64,000 nucleotides of DNA, from assembly GCA_037176885.1 (NCBI GenBank), contig JAWWNJ010000112.1, positions 558,001 through 622,000 on the forward strand, read 5' to 3'. The position numbers and the translations under genes are program-made. Numbering within the stretch: position 1 is the first letter of the stretch; every line of letters begins with the position of its first letter. The notes under the pieces were generated by a model that was given only the letters and a program-made list of their open reading frames with translations, had not been told where the DNA came from and made no database searches. Shown in pieces: positions 49,005-61,102 of this stretch. The DNA is from Favolaschia claudopus (Eukaryota; Basidiomycota; Agaricomycetes; Agaricales; Mycenaceae).

Positions 49005-50675
49005 TCATAAATCCATTTTCCCCGCCCATCGGGGCATTGGTACACACTCGCGCACATTATTGATACCCCCAACCCATCCGATCAAACGCTCGAAACCCAG
49101 GCCGAAGCCAACATGAGGGCCACCTCCAAACCGTCGCAAATCACCGTACCAACCGTACCGCTCTCCATCCGTGTCCATGCCCTTACTCTGCATGCTCTCC
49201 TTCAGCTTGTTCAAGCGTTCTTCACGCACGCTCCCGCCCACAAGCTCACCGGCATGGGGCACCAGTAGATCAAAACATCCGACAGTGGTCTCGTCCTCTC
49301 CCTCCATTGCTGGATTCGCCCGCATATAGAACGGCTTGATTGCAGCGGGATAGTCGGTAACAAATAGAGGACCCCCAACAAGCGTCTCGGAAAGCCATTT
49401 CTCGTGTTCGGTTTGCAACGGGCTTCCCCATCGGACAGGGAATTCCCATGTTTTCTTCGACTTGAGTAACTCGCGGACAGCATCCGAGTAGGACAGTTTC
49501 GGCCAGGCGGCGTTGCTGGTGACAGCAAGCACTACCGCCTCTTTGGCCTTGGCTCTGTCTTCCTCTGAAGAAGAGTCTTGCTCGCGATGCTGCCACAGCG
49601 CGTTCACATCTTCCCCATGGATGATACCGGAGTCGCCTACGGAACCTTTGATTGCACCTTCGACGAAATCACAAACGGCCGCCGTCTGCGCTCGCGGATC
49701 GATGGTAGGAACGACATTCCACTCCGCCTCGAACATCCAAAATTCCGCCAGATGCCGTCGCGTTACTCCGCGCTCCGCACGGAAACACGAGCTAAGAGTG
49801 TAGACGCGGCCCAAGCTGTGGCTCAAGGCCTCAAGATGCAATTGGTGTGATACGGTCAGATATGCGGGATGGGTGAAGAATTCATGGTTGGGAGGAGGAG
49901 AAACAGGCGCGATGCGGAAAGCTTCCCCGCCACCCTCTGCATCGCCGCTAGTGAGTATGGGGGTGTGCGCATATGTGAAGCCTTGACTCTACACGGATTG
50001 AATGAGTTTGTGGGCAAGAGATAAACCCGTGCAATCCTACCGCGAAATAGTTATTGAGTTCCCGCATGAGATGACTTCGAAGCCGCACCATGGCGGCAAT
50101 AGCGCCAGTTCGAGGTCGCAGATGAGTATAATCACGAAGATATTCCGGAGTCAGTGTCTTCTTTTGTATGGGGTACGTCTAGGTGAAAGTAATGTGAATA
50201 TACTCGAGCACGCTAATAACATGAACGTTGTACTTCGGCATCACATTCACCAAGGATTTCGACCTCATCGACAAGAAGTTCCTTGTCTTGACCAGAGCCC
50301 GGGCTCTTCACAATACTTCCTCGAACGCATATGCTTGTGCCATTGGTTATTCTATACAGATTCGACACAGTCAAAATATGCCCACAACATTAGTGAAAGC
50401 CTCTACTGTTTGACGCGTTCCCCCAAGTCTTCGTGAAATACGGCTTGCAAGCCTGTGGGTGAGCTTCCGTCGCTCAAGACCCCGAACGCGACGCGTTTTT
50501 GTTTTCTAATGGATTTGACCCAGCCAGTAACAGTCACTTTTTCGTCTACTTCATTGCGCGCTAGGATTTGTAGAATGGTCGGTGGGAGTGCAAAGCGTGC
50601 AGTGTTGGTAGAGATTGACCGACGCTTCCCGAGAGTTGCTTGCAAGGTGCAAGGACGAAAAGAGATGCGTTTCAT
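49005..50675 (-). CDS. SLM5: Mitochondrial asparaginyl-tRNA synthetase
   Basis: Class IIb aminoacyl-tRNA synthetase charging mitochondrial tRNA-Asn. The N-terminus (MKRISFRPCTLQATLGKRRS) is basic and free of acidic residues, a mitochondrial presequence. The OB-fold anticodon domain follows: VDEKVTVTGWVKSIRKQKRV, AFGVLSDGSSPTGLQAVF. Catalytic core: LRPRTGAIAAMVRLRSHLMR, FTYAHTPILTSGDAEGGGE, QLHLEALSHSLGRVYTLSS, motif 2 CFRAERGVTRRHLAEFWMFE, VTDYPAAIKPFYMR, and motif 3 GFGLGFERLIGWVGGINNVR. It ends PMPRWAGKMDL with the stop at 49005-49007. About four introns in the first half. Domain order and length fit fungal mitochondrial AsnRS. Confidence 0.94.
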
Positions 50676-50867
50676 GCAGCCGAGATCAAATGTTGTTGAG
50701 CTACTCTATTTCGAACTGGTGTCCCCCAAATCTATACATAGTACAGTATCATTTTGTGAAAATTTTCAATGAACTAAGTACGCTACGAGGCGATTAATAG
50801 AGACTATCTGTAGGTTTGAGCAAAAGCAGGAAGCTAGATAGATAATTTCAAGAAGCGTCGGCCTGCT

Positions 50868-51817
50868 TCAAGACCCTCCCATTCTCTGCATAACAGCTAG
50901 ACACCTTTCATATGCCCATACGGTCACAGCGCTGGCAGGGGCAGCCTTGATCAAGCCAATACCCAGCCCTCTATAAAGTCCCCGCACGCCATCCCGCGCA
51001 ATGACCTCAGACAAAGTCCGAAGAACACCGCCTGTGTGTAGCGGATACGTCGTTCCAGTCGTGCTCTGACCCTGAACCTGCATACGCTTGCGAACGGTAT
51101 CGAAGGGGAAGACAGCAGTCTTGGACGCGACACCAGCTATAGTCCCAGCAAGCGCGTCCGGGGCGCCAAGTATACTGATCCAGCCCGGCGCGCCGTGCTG
51201 GGGAGAGAGTAGCGCGTTCAATGGTGCTCGGAGACCTTCATATCCAAAAAAGAAGAGCCCCATGTAAGGGAAAATGCCGGCGAGTGCTGCAGGCAGTCCC
51301 CGGAAGTAAGGACGGAGCGGGTGTTGGCGGTGCTCGGCATGAAGAGTACGTAGGGCCTCGAATAAGGCAGGAGATGAGCGGGACACACTAGAAGAGCTGA
51401 TAGACGAAGCCGCAGCAAGTCGCGTGCGAAGGAGATCCAGCGGATAAGTGGTGGTGGTTGCGGCTGCACCCGCGAATCCGCCAGCTACAAAATTGATAGC
51501 GTGCTGGCCGGGTGGTGTGGGCAGAGTTTTCAAGAACTGGGTCAGGCGGCGGTATGTGGCGAACTGAACACTGCCGTAGAGCGGATACAGAAAGGAAGCA
51601 GGGATATTGCCCTTCCATAGCGCAACAATTCCCTCACGTCGAATGATGGTCGCAAATGTACGCAGTGCTCCTCGAATGGCGGATTTGTCTGTGTGCGATT
51701 GCAGTTGCAGTCGAATTTTGACCACATCAAGAGGCGCAATAGTGAAGCTAAGAATCATATAAATTCCTGCAAGAATTTTCGAGCAGTGGATCGTCACCGA
51801 GATACTACGCCAGACAT
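50868..51817 (-). CDS. TPC1: Mitochondrial carrier, thiamine pyrophosphate (TPC1)-like
   Basis: Inner-membrane carrier with three repeats, each with a Px[DE]xx[KR] motif: FTIAPLDVVKIRLQLQ, YPLDLLRTRLAAA and FPFDTVRKRMQVQ. Other landmarks: REGIVALWKGNIPASFLYPL, YGSVQFATYRRLTQF, RPYFRGLPAALAGIFPYMGL, DGVRGLYRGLGIGLIKAAPA, SAVTVWAYERC. The pattern is closest to thiamine pyrophosphate carriers; other nucleotide-type carriers are possible. One intron near the 5' end joins SGVVSR to FTIAPLD. The start is unsure: the ATG at 51817 (MSGVVSRF) is in frame, but the frame continues upstream as SKNEVSQLHSALAGA, which fits the first helix of the family. An upstream exon may therefore be missed. The stop is at 50868-50870. 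Confidence 0.85.
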
Positions 51818-52329
51818 CGCACCCGCGAGAGCACTGTGGAGCTGAGAAACCTCATTCTTACTCTTTTCTGCCTCCAGCTCGTAGGTTCCCTATTTGTGAA
51901 GGTGATATCGCGTAGATTTGGGGTAAAAAATCCAAGGTTGTTATGGACAAGCTCCAGGTAGTGAAAGTCGAATAAGAGCGTCCAACTGATTTACCAGATC
52001 AAGGAAGAGCGTGGAATGTGCGTGTAGAGGAAATCTGCTTTCAGCTGGAGTGCCTCGACGACGACGAAACGGTCAACGTAGAAGGAGCGTCAAACAATCC
52101 AGAAACTTGGCCGCGGCGAGGTCCGGCTATTCAGCAGATAATGCAATTCTTCAGGAACGCACGGTCATGGCTGAATATAAGAGTGCCCAATATGATTGAA
52201 AGAGTCTGTGCGATGATAAGTAAACAAACTGCAGCCTGGTGTATCAACTACAGAACACGGGTATAACAAAACCAATGTATTAGTAAGGGGTCGTTAAAAG
52301 TCGTCAAAAAGAGAGTTCGATTAGACATC
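51818..52329. other. Spacer between TPC1-like carrier and MVP1, with one unassigned open frame
   Basis: About 510 bp. It should hold the true 5' end of the carrier gene. On the plus strand a frame of about 82 codons ends at 52266 and contains VEEICFQLECLDDDETVNVE. It has no ATG that splices cleanly into it and no family likeness. I do not call it a gene. Confidence 0.45.
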
Positions 52330-54975
52330 TCATTCATAAGGCATATCAGAAACCGCCTCCGATAATGAAGCCCACGTATTGGCCATATTCTCCGCATACC
52401 CCTGCTCCTCCCGCGAGAACGTTTGCACGATCTGAGTGACGAGCGTGTTTTCGCGATTGTGCAATACGACTCGCAGCTCGTGCCATAGACTAGGGAAAAA
52501 GACGGTTTAACGAGACTAGCGTAAAACATCGTGAAAACACACCATGCACGAACAAACACCCGACGGCTTAATTGGGCAGCTATGGTAGCCTGGTCTTTCT
52601 CAATAGCAGCAACGAGCTGCTCGACTTGATCTTGCCAGCCTTCTTTCTGAGCAGCCTTGACACCTTCCAGTTTCAAGGACGTCGTCTCGACTCGCTGCTT
52701 CAAGCGCTCGACTTGATCAATGGAAAGGCGGTCATTGCGAATTAGCAGATCCTTCATCGCAATATACAGGTCTCGCTGAGCCTATTTTCTTGTCAGAGAG
52801 CGCATAGAACGGTTATAGAGAAAAGCCACCTTGATACTCTCGAGGGTGGTGTCGAATAGAGTCCGTGTCTATCATCTCTACCGTTATTTTGTGAATCATT
52901 GTGGCAGACACTAAAACATACCCGTAGCTCCGAAAGCTCGGAAGATCGTTGCGTGTGGGCAGCCACCGCCTGGAGACCAACACGAACTCCCGAGGATAAT
53001 TCACAGTCATCCCCTCTCCAACATGAATCATTGACCTCGACCACCGCTCGGAGCGTATTTGTCAATCTCGCCATGTCGCCCTGATCAATCCCAAGATCGA
53101 TAGATTGAAAACCACCAAAGATGGAGTCCATCATGTTGGGCACAGAGGCAAACATAGGTGCGTGTGATGTAGCAGTCGAGGCAGTATCCGATGAAGGCGC
53201 GGAGGGGAGAACAGTTGAAGAGAATGCAGGCAAAGAGAAATGAGCAAAATGAGCTGGCAGGTAACCTGGTCGGAGGGGTATCCGTACCGCTGCTGCTTCT
53301 CGCCGTTTGATGACTCGCTCAGCAAGAATGCAGATTCTTTGCCATTGTTCAATGAGGGGGTTGATTCGGCGACGAAGAATCCTGTGGAAGGCGTTAACCA
53401 GAGAGCTTCGTCAAGCATGAATATTTCATACGCGAGTTTCTCCTCAAGATCACTGGGAATGGACATCTCTTCGTTTCGATCAACCCGTTTGCTGACGGAC
53501 TCTTCGTCCAAAGATATAGGTGTGTTCTTCCGCCATACTTCAAAGGAGGGCTCAGTAAGGAAAGCAGCCAGAAGAGCATCATCTTTGATGATAGGATGAT
53601 TTCTGGACGACGATAAGGATTAGGGTGTGTGCAAGAGGTTCATCCGCCTTACATGACAAAATTCAGCGACCTCGCTAAACCGCGCCTTGAGATAGAATGA
53701 GTTTTGATGCGACAGCGCAGAGGAAGAACACGCACCGTCTTTGTTCAATAAAAGCCTCGTCCGCTAACCGGTAATTTAATCCATTGAACTGCAAACACAA
53801 TAGCAGGCTTACCACCTATCCGCTTCGGAGGCAAGGCGGGGAATAGCCGGAATGGGTATCGACGCAAAAGACATTCCCAAACAAAAGCAAACTCCGAATA
53901 TCTTCTGGGAACCGTGGCACCCCGCTAGCGCAGACATTGAAGTTCTAAGAATATTTTACCGAGGGTCACTTACTGAAGACGAGATTTCGTAGACCATATA
54001 GCGGTTCAGGATGAAACCTTGCTGGCCGAGGACACTGACATTGACGGAGTCCTGCTTCTTCCACCAAAGTGCAGGCAGCCCAGAGCCAGCGAGCCCGGAA
54101 GGCGCTCCAGAATTCTCCGGCACTGGTCCGAAAGTGGGGGTCGATTGAACCGCCACCCGTGAGTTTGTATTCCACGGGTCATCGGTGGCGTAGGTGGGGA
54201 TGGGCGCACGGACCCCGGGGTTGCTGTTCTGCCTGTAGTTGTTTGGCGCGAATGTCGACGCAGAGGGCGGCAGTCGGCTAAGATCCAGCGAAGGTTCTGG
54301 TAGAGTGTTCTGCTGGGATAGAGCGGCAACTTGCTCGATGCTGACATCTATGAAATAGAGGTCAGCCGTGCTATAGAGGAACGAAAACGCCTTGTATCAC
54401 CTTTGCCCGCCTGAGCTAGGGCAACCAAAGCCAAAGCGACGAAGAATTCGAGTTTGGACTAGAGTAGACATTGAGATGGGGGACAGCCCAGAGTATTGAA
54501 TACGTACGACGCGTGGGCGATTGCTCACAAGGTTGACGATCTGTCGCGTGCATCAGCTCAGGAGAAGGAATGCGAATTATTTCAGAAAACACTCACTCGG
54601 TCTATAGTGCCAGCAGGCAAAGACGAAGTTCCCAAGACACGCGACAACGAGTTCACAGACACTTCGCCAGTATTACCTGGATCAACCAGTTGGAAAGATT
54701 GGTTGTAGATTGCTGGCACCGTAGCGTCCGCTGGACGAAACGACTTAGAACCACGACTGCAGCCTATCCAGAGTCAGATGCTCACCGATGACAGAGCTGA
54801 AGACTGTGTTCGCTGAGGGCGCAGGGGTTGCGGAAGGGCTCGGCGTCGCGCTCCAAGGGTCAAGGTTATCATACGACGCAGCTAGAGGATTTTCATCGAC
54901 GAAACTGCCACCAAATCCCCCAGTCGTTGTTGCTCCGCCATAGCGAAGAGGCTGAGCGCGGGGAGCGTTGAACAT
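52330..54975 (-). CDS. MVP1: Sorting nexin Mvp1 (SNX8-like)
   Basis: PX-BAR sorting nexin that recycles cargo from endosomes. The start at 54975 reads MFNAPRAQPLRYGGATTTGG. An EH-like region follows (YNQSFQLVDPGNTGEVSV, then RVLGTSS). The PX domain joins across introns: SVNVSVLGQQGFILNRYMVY, then VPRRYSEFAFVWECLLRRYP, FRLFPALPPKRIG, with the basic RRY typical for PI3P binding. Then NFVMNHPIIKDDALLAAFL, TPISLDEESVSKRVDRNEEM, and a BAR-like helical region. The C-terminus is highly conserved: RNDRLSIDQVERLKQRVETT, EKDQATIAAQLSRRVFVRAC, MWHELRVVLHNRENTLVTQI, ending SDMPYE with TGA at 52330-52332. About a dozen introns. Domain order is normal. Confidence 0.93.
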
Positions 54976-55206
54976 CGCAGGCTCAGTACTGCGCCGGTCA
55001 CTGCGCGTCAGTGGATGACCGAAAGGGCAAAAGTTGATCGGTGCCTCGTGCTTGCTTCGGCTCCAACTCAACTTCAAACTGATGCAAGCAAAGCTAACTC
55101 GAGTTTTCAAAACCCAGTTCATTATCCGCCCAATCTCGAGTCTGTTAGACATCTATATACAACGGTGCAGTTTTTATTATGAGTAATTATCCCCAGCCCT
55201 CTCCCT

Positions 55207-58015
55207 TTACAGTGCCACCTCGGCCGTGACCTTCGCTGCAAAGTGCAGCGTCCAGGTCGACAACAGTCTCCTTGCATTTACCTGCTCGCCAGTCAAGCTG
55301 CGAGAAAGCGCGCAGTTCAGTTCAGCAGCCGAGTGCAAAACAATGACAAAACATACCCGGGGGTTCCATAGGTGAGAGGTGCAAAGTACAACATAACGAC
55401 CCCTAAGGCGACGGAAAAGCCAGCAACGATTATTGGTGCCTTGATACCCAGGTCCGCGTACAGTTTCGGGCGTGCGCGAGTAGTGGGACCCCATACTGAG
55501 ATCGGGTAGTTGACTGTCTCGGAGAGGATGAAGCTCAGAACCGCACCAGCAACCATGGCTGATGCAAGATGCGAGGGAAGATAGTGGTGGATGAACAGTT
55601 GACGGCTCATGAGGAAGAAAGGAGCATAATGCACGCCCCAGAAGAGCGTGAAGAATCCAGCAGAGTTCCATAGGCGATTCCGTACGGCTGTCATAATATG
55701 GGTCAACTCATTTTCATGAACCTATGTCTAGGACCACTCACGGTCAGGAATGGGATCCAAGCCTCGACGACGAGCCAACAGATCGGCACCAAGAATACCA
55801 ACATAGATGGACAAAGCAATGATGCACGTCCACCATCCGACAACGTTCCCAATGAGATAAATTTGTTTTTGCGTGTCGCTCTCCGTCCAGAAACTAATGC
55901 CACTGAGAAGGAAGGGCCAGTTGATCGGGCCGCTAGCATATGGGTGCGAGGCCGTCAGTCCAGCATTGTGCTGCAGCATCAACAACTGCAGCTCCCCAAA
56001 CTTCTTGAAGAAATTCATGTGTTTGGGTTGTTTCGCCTCGGCCTGTGTGCGGTTCGCAAAGTCCTCGCCTTCTGCGATCGGAGATGAATGAGCGGTCCAT
56101 GAAAGATGGTTCAGATCCCTACCAGTAGCAATTACATCTTCGACAAACCAGGTGGTCGTTTTGTCGTTTGCAGCTTTGTTACCATTGATCTCCTGCTGCT
56201 TGAAAGCCCAGTCCGGAAGTTGTTTGGTATGCGTCCATAAAGCCACTTTGGTCGGGGCATGGATCAGTCTGAAGTGACCCGCCTTGCTCTTGATAACTTC
56301 CCCGTCATGGCCATCGTTAATGTTGATGTAGAATAGGGTATCGTTGTAACGGGTGCGATCATCCTTGGGGTGCGTCGTGAATTCCTGGTTCGTCGGCATC
56401 AAGGGCGACGCGACATCATGGGTGAGGAGGTGTGATTGCGTGTTAATGTGCAATAGTTGGATGAGGTCCCCGTGCCGCACGAATCGACCACGGCCAGTTT
56501 CAGGAAGCGCTTTGGTAGGGATAATCTGCCAGTTGTTGTTGGTATCGTTGTGGCCGTAGCCGGTAACCTGTTGACCTGTCAAACAGTAAATACTCACAGC
56601 AACGACATGAACCAAAATAGCATGCCTTGACTACTGATGCGCCCGTCCTCGTACTTGAGTGGGTACCGTTCGATATGCGAGTGCAAGAACACCTTGGTGT
56701 CCTTGTGCCGTATGGTGACAGTATCGTAGTACTTGATTTCTATACAGCCGTGGGCGATAGCTTGCCAAACCGGAAAGGAGACAAACCTTGGCTATTCAAA
56801 AGCATCTCGTTTCCGGCAAGAGTCTCCTGGAATGCAGGCGACATGAAATTGTCACCAGGACCCGACTTGATGAGGACAGCGAAGTGGACATAGAAGAAGG
56901 ACAGATAGATGATGAAGGGGACGAGGATGAAGCCGATTGCGCGGGCAGTGAAGTGCCTCCAGAAGTGTTCCTGTAAACCATTCGTTGGCATTGAACTTGG
57001 ATAAAAATTGAATCGACACACCATAGTGTGACCGTCTTTCCTGACATCAAGAATATCCCATAGGTCAATCAGAACAGCAATACCAACCGCTGCCACGGTA
57101 AGAACACCATTAACTTTAGAACCCCACACGCAAGCCATAAAGACGCCAGTGAGAGTAAGCCATGTCCACCACTCTGTGGAGAACGCCCAATAACGAAGTT
57201 TTTGGAAGCGGACATATGAATACATGGTAAGAGCCATAAAGAAAATGAACGTGGCGTCAAGCAGGATTAGCCGCGACTGAGCAATGTGTGCGTTATCTAG
57301 AGGAGAGACGCGCGTCGAGGTTAACTGAAGATTCATGCACATGTATGGATACTCGCCAAACAGAATAATGGCGGCCGAGAACGCGGAAATAGCGGTGGAA
57401 TAACCGCTTTCCTTCATGATCGCGTACACAACAGGTATGGTCAGACTGCCCAGGATTGCTGGAAGCGCGCGCATGCCGACGTACGGGACATGGTTCTCGA
57501 TATAGCTGTCGCCAATGTTTTCGAACAGGAATTTGCCGTCAAACCCAACGAACCAGCCCGCGAGACCAAAAAGAAGTTTCGCAAACGGCGGATGCACGTC
57601 GAAATAGTATTCGCGCGAGATATAATACGCCGCAAACTTGCCAAAATGGACCTCGTCGAAGCTGCGCGAACGAGATAAAACGTGGAAAACATGCAGAAGA
57701 GCAAGAACACGCACACCACCTGGTCTGGTTGGTTGATCTTGTAAAAGCGCAAGGCAAATGCGAGTGCAGTCAGCACCGCGACTACAATCATGCTAGCCTT
57801 CCTCGTTTCTAATAATTTCTCGATGGGGTGGCGGGTATTCTGGACTAGATGTCAGTTCTGTAAGTGCGTGTGCAGCGACCAACACAGACGGGATTTTGGT
57901 GAAAGATGTCTGCAACATGGTCGTCTTGACGCAGGCGGTCGTATTCGACGTTGGTGGCCGCCGCTGGTACCTGCCGCTGGCGCAAACGCGGGGTTTGCTG
58001 GCTTTTGCCCGCCAT
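55207..58015 (-). CDS. PMT4: Dolichyl-phosphate-mannose protein mannosyltransferase (PMT4-type)
   Basis: ER membrane enzyme that starts protein O-mannosylation. The start at 58015 reads MAGKSQQTPRLRQRQ, a cytosolic tail, then RHPIEKLLETRKASMIVVAV. The first luminal loop has the catalytic DE motif FDEVHFGKFAAYYISREYYF, then DVHPPFAKLLFGLAGWFVGF and NIGDSYIENHVPYVGMRALP. DNAHIAQSRLILLDATFIFF and SKVNGVLTVAAVGIAVLIDL are closest to PMT4. SGPGDNFMSPAFQETLAGNE leads into the luminal MIR region (HSHIERYPLKY; QQVTGYGHNDTNNNW; SHLLTHDVASPLMPTNQEFT; GHFRLIHAPTKVALWTH). C-terminal helices include NVVGWWTCIIALSIYVGIL and RLWNSAGFFTLFWGVHYAPF. The stop is at 55207-55209. About ten introns. PMT1/PMT2 subfamilies are less likely. 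Confidence 0.9.
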
Positions 58016-58296
58016 CGACGTGGATGGTTCTGAGAATGTGTTGGAAAATTACGTAAGTAAATATCCTAAAATTAGTTTCTGTTCTCATCGTTGTAACTGT
58101 TTCCCAAAATACATCTCGTGAAGGGGCTCTTTTGGACCAATATCTCTACTGGAAAAGGTCTTACTGGATGACTTCCCATAGTGGTAGATATTTTTTTTGG
58201 AATATATTTGCATTTCCGGAGGAGATGCCGGGGGACCCCATCGGGCTCAGATCTCATTTCAGCTGTTTTTAACCCGTACTAAAGCTTGTTAGATGG

Positions 58297-58336
58297 TAAA
58301 TCTGAACAGGGGGTAGGGACCCCCTGTTCAGATTTA
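58297..58336. repeat. Perfect 18-bp inverted repeat with 4-nt loop
   Basis: The left arm taaatctgaacagggggt is followed by the loop aggg and the exact reverse complement, accccctgttcagattta. As RNA or single-stranded DNA it would form a strong hairpin. No A/T tail pattern marks it as a terminator, and no flanking target duplication was found. Confidence 0.85.
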
Positions 58337-58502
58337 ATCCGCCTGCTTATCCACTGAATAGATGAATCTGAGAAGTGTGGACCTTGTGCCGATCTCGGGT
58401 GCTCGGTTATTCCCGCTTGCCATTTGTCGGCAACCGTAGGAATCCATAAGCAGTGGTGATGCCGGGTGAGCCAAATGGTCCGTTAGATGATCGGCACCAA
58501 AG

Positions 58503-58529
58503 ACGCGTATTGACGCGTCGCAAACGCGT
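58503..58529. promoter_or_regulatory. Cluster of three ACGCGT (MCB-like) sites
   Basis: ACGCGT occurs at 58503-58508, 58513-58518 and 58524-58529, each within tgacgcgtcg-like context. This hexamer is the MBF target in other fungi. The cluster is about 490 bp upstream of the PMT4 start and 370 bp past the CBS stop. The target gene, if any, is unclear. Confidence 0.4.
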
Positions 58530-58902
58530 CGAGACACGCAGACCAGAGGGAAAGGGCTCTTGCAGGCCTCCCTCAGAGTTTTCAACCTGTGAGAGAGTTC
58601 TGAATGAAATTATTCCAAGTCTACTAATAAAAAAGCATACTGGAAACGAACGAATAGTATTTCGACCCCATCAAAGCTTGGAAGTTGGCATCATTGGCAC
58701 CCCTTCAAATACTATAAGAAATAAATAGTACTATGGGAAGTCAACCACTCCGTTCGCGGTCCAATTCCAGTTTTTCTTTTTTTTTTACAGGTCGTAGTTC
58801 ATTTATTAGAGCTCTCATGGTAATCAAGTCCTTACATCCTCTTCGTGTGTCTCTATATGAATGTGCAGTAATGTATCGAATGCGCGAAGACCTTCCCTCT
58901 CA

Positions 58903-60379
58903 TCAGTTCCCCTCCTTCTTCAAGGCCTCAGCAATAGCCCCAAAAAGCTCGGAAGGTTTGGCTTCCAAAGCCATACTCAAAAACCAAGGTTTGCTCATAT
59001 AGTTGCGGATTCTGAGCCAACTTCAGTTGTGGATTTAGAACATCAAGCAAAAGCACTGACCCGTCCGCAAGTACGAGTACGACATTCATCCCCTCCGTCT
59101 GCGCTACGCGTTGGCCAGCTTCAGTCTTGAACCACTTCTCCGCCCCGCTCAACGCACTGCCGCTACTTCCACCAACCAGGAGACCTTCAGAGCGCATCAG
59201 GACACGGACCGCCGCGAAAGCTTCCTCATCGTCTGTTTTGATCCACGAATCCACATCCATAGGGTCTCGGGAAAGAACGTCAGGGATGAAGTCGTAGCCT
59301 ATGCCCTCGACGACGTATTGAGCTCCATTATCAGCCGTGTTCAGTGATTCTGGGAGGGCGAGAATGCTTCCTTTCTGGAGATTCATCAGTAAAGAAGGCC
59401 GTCGTTTCAGCCAGTAAGAGGCTTACAGGGTCAACGCCAACCATGATACACTCCTTGTTATGCGTTCTCTTCATTGCACGAGATACTCCGGTGATAGTGC
59501 CGCCAGTCCCAGCGCCGCATATGACCGCATCGACCTTACCAGACGAGGGCCGTGCTGCCGTCGAAGGCGTAGAAACAACAGCATCGATAATCTCCGGTCC
59601 AGTCGTCAATTCGTGTATCAGCGGGTTGTTGACCTATTTATTTCACCGTATTTCAGCTCCAAAACGTATCTAGCCAGACAAGACAAAACGCACATTGCGA
59701 TACTGGTCAAGAATAATCCCGCCAGGGATTTTACGCTGAAGCTGCTTGGCCACACCTGCGATCGTTAAGGAATTCAGCCACGAGACTTCCAGAGGGAGAA
59801 TTTGGGGCGCTACCTATATGGCTCTCCTCCGAATCCCATGCCGCCTCCGTCGGCGTCCGGACAACCTCTGCCCCCAACGCACGAAGCGCCGCTTCTTTCT
59901 CCAACGACATTTTATTCGGCAAGGTTATAATGCACCGATACCCCTTGTCTATAGTATTCAGCATGCGTTCTCCCAGTTTGTAGGCTGAATGTCACCTTTA
60001 TCGCACACGCCATGGCCATCCCAATGCCTGCAACGCCATTTCTGAGGATTGGCTCGGCTAGTAATTGAGAGTTAAGCGCACCAGTATTGCCTGACGTTGG
60101 CTCAATTACGACACTCTGGCCAGGAATCAGCTTGCCCTCCTTCTCTGCAGCCTCAATCATGGCTTTCGCGATCCTATCCTTGATAGACCCGCCAGCAGAA
60201 AGAAATTCTATCTTGCCCACTGCAAGGCGAAAAAAACGCAGTCAGCTTCAAACCAGTATTCGATGAAGGTCCATACAAAGATTGCATTTCACGCCCAATT
60301 GCGCCGCGACCTTGTCTAGACGGATAAGCGGTGTGTTCCCTACAGCACCCAAAGCATTGTCGAGAATGTGAGGTGACAT
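58903..60379 (-). CDS. CYS4: Cystathionine beta-synthase, catalytic domain only
   Basis: PLP enzyme that joins serine and homocysteine in transsulfuration. Start at 60379: [37 protein letters not shown]. The PLP lysine lies in [20 protein letters not shown]; the phosphate loop is [20 protein letters not shown]. Then [59 protein letters not shown] and [19 protein letters not shown]. After the last intron the protein ends with [20 protein letters not shown] and EALKKEGN, stop 58903-58905. It therefore lacks the C-terminal pair of CBS regulatory domains of human and yeast enzymes and has no N-terminal haem segment. About 370 residues, roughly seven introns. O-acetylserine sulfhydrylase is less likely given the [12 protein letters not shown] and TDDEEAF signatures. 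Confidence 0.9.
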
Positions 60380-61102
60380 GGCGAAACGGAAGTGGGGGTA
60401 TGTGTGTGGTGGAAGTTGAGTGGAAAGCTGGACTTTGCCTTTTTCACTGATCCTATGGCCGGAGCTTGAGGTGATCACACAGCATGAAGTCAAGCCCCGT
60501 CTTCGATGCATATGGCGCCATCCGTTGCTACATCGGCGCGACTCTCCAAATGGATAGCCAAGAGCAGTAAGTGGCTTTGAAACTTGAAGCGCTTCACGCG
60601 CTCTCCCCCATCACCTCGAAAAAATCTCTGTTCCAAGTACCAGAAATACACAAGAAAAGGAAAGACAAGATAAAAAGAACGTGAACGCGTGAGGACGATA
60701 TGAGAAATCAGAAACCATAACGATATAGGCAAAGAAACGAAACACGTAAGGATCGTATGAGAGTAAGTATGGAGAACATTATGTGCAGCACGATGGGTAG
60801 AAAGAGGCAGGAATGGAAGAACCACAGAGATACCCATACATATGCAAGCAAAAGGAGTGGAAGGGAATCGGAGGCGCAGAGGATGAAGGAGAGATAAAGA
60901 ATAATATATGTACATACTCATCGCACATACGCATCAACATATCCAACGACTCGCGATATCAGTTGTTCGTTTTTTAGTTCTTCGGTAGTCCATCGTGCAG
61001 ATGCAGCACTAGCGGGCTGGTGCGTATGCACAAGCAGTCTATCAGTCGGGATGAGCGACAACAACGGCCCAACAGACGGACAACAAAGTACGGAAGACAC
61101 GC
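60380..61102. other. Spacer upstream of CBS gene
   Basis: About 720 bp between tandem minus-strand genes. It would hold the CBS promoter and 5' UTR and the 3' UTR of the next gene. The open frames here have no family pattern. Confidence 0.5.

Larger units (their letters stand above)
58016..58902. other. Spacer upstream of PMT4, downstream of CBS gene
   Basis: About 890 bp without a supported gene. It contains a perfect 18-bp inverted repeat, a cluster of three ACGCGT sites, and poly-T runs (tttttctttttttttt near 58770). The repeat and the cluster are listed separately. Confidence 0.6.

Noticed and set aside
51949..52266. Possible small plus-strand gene starting atggacaagctccag
   Set aside because: No splice join keeps frame from the ATG into the open frame, and the peptide resembles no family.
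58684..58785. tRNA-like A and B boxes (tggcatcattggcac; ggtccaattcc) followed by poly-T
   Set aside because: No acceptor or T-arm pairing could be drawn around them.
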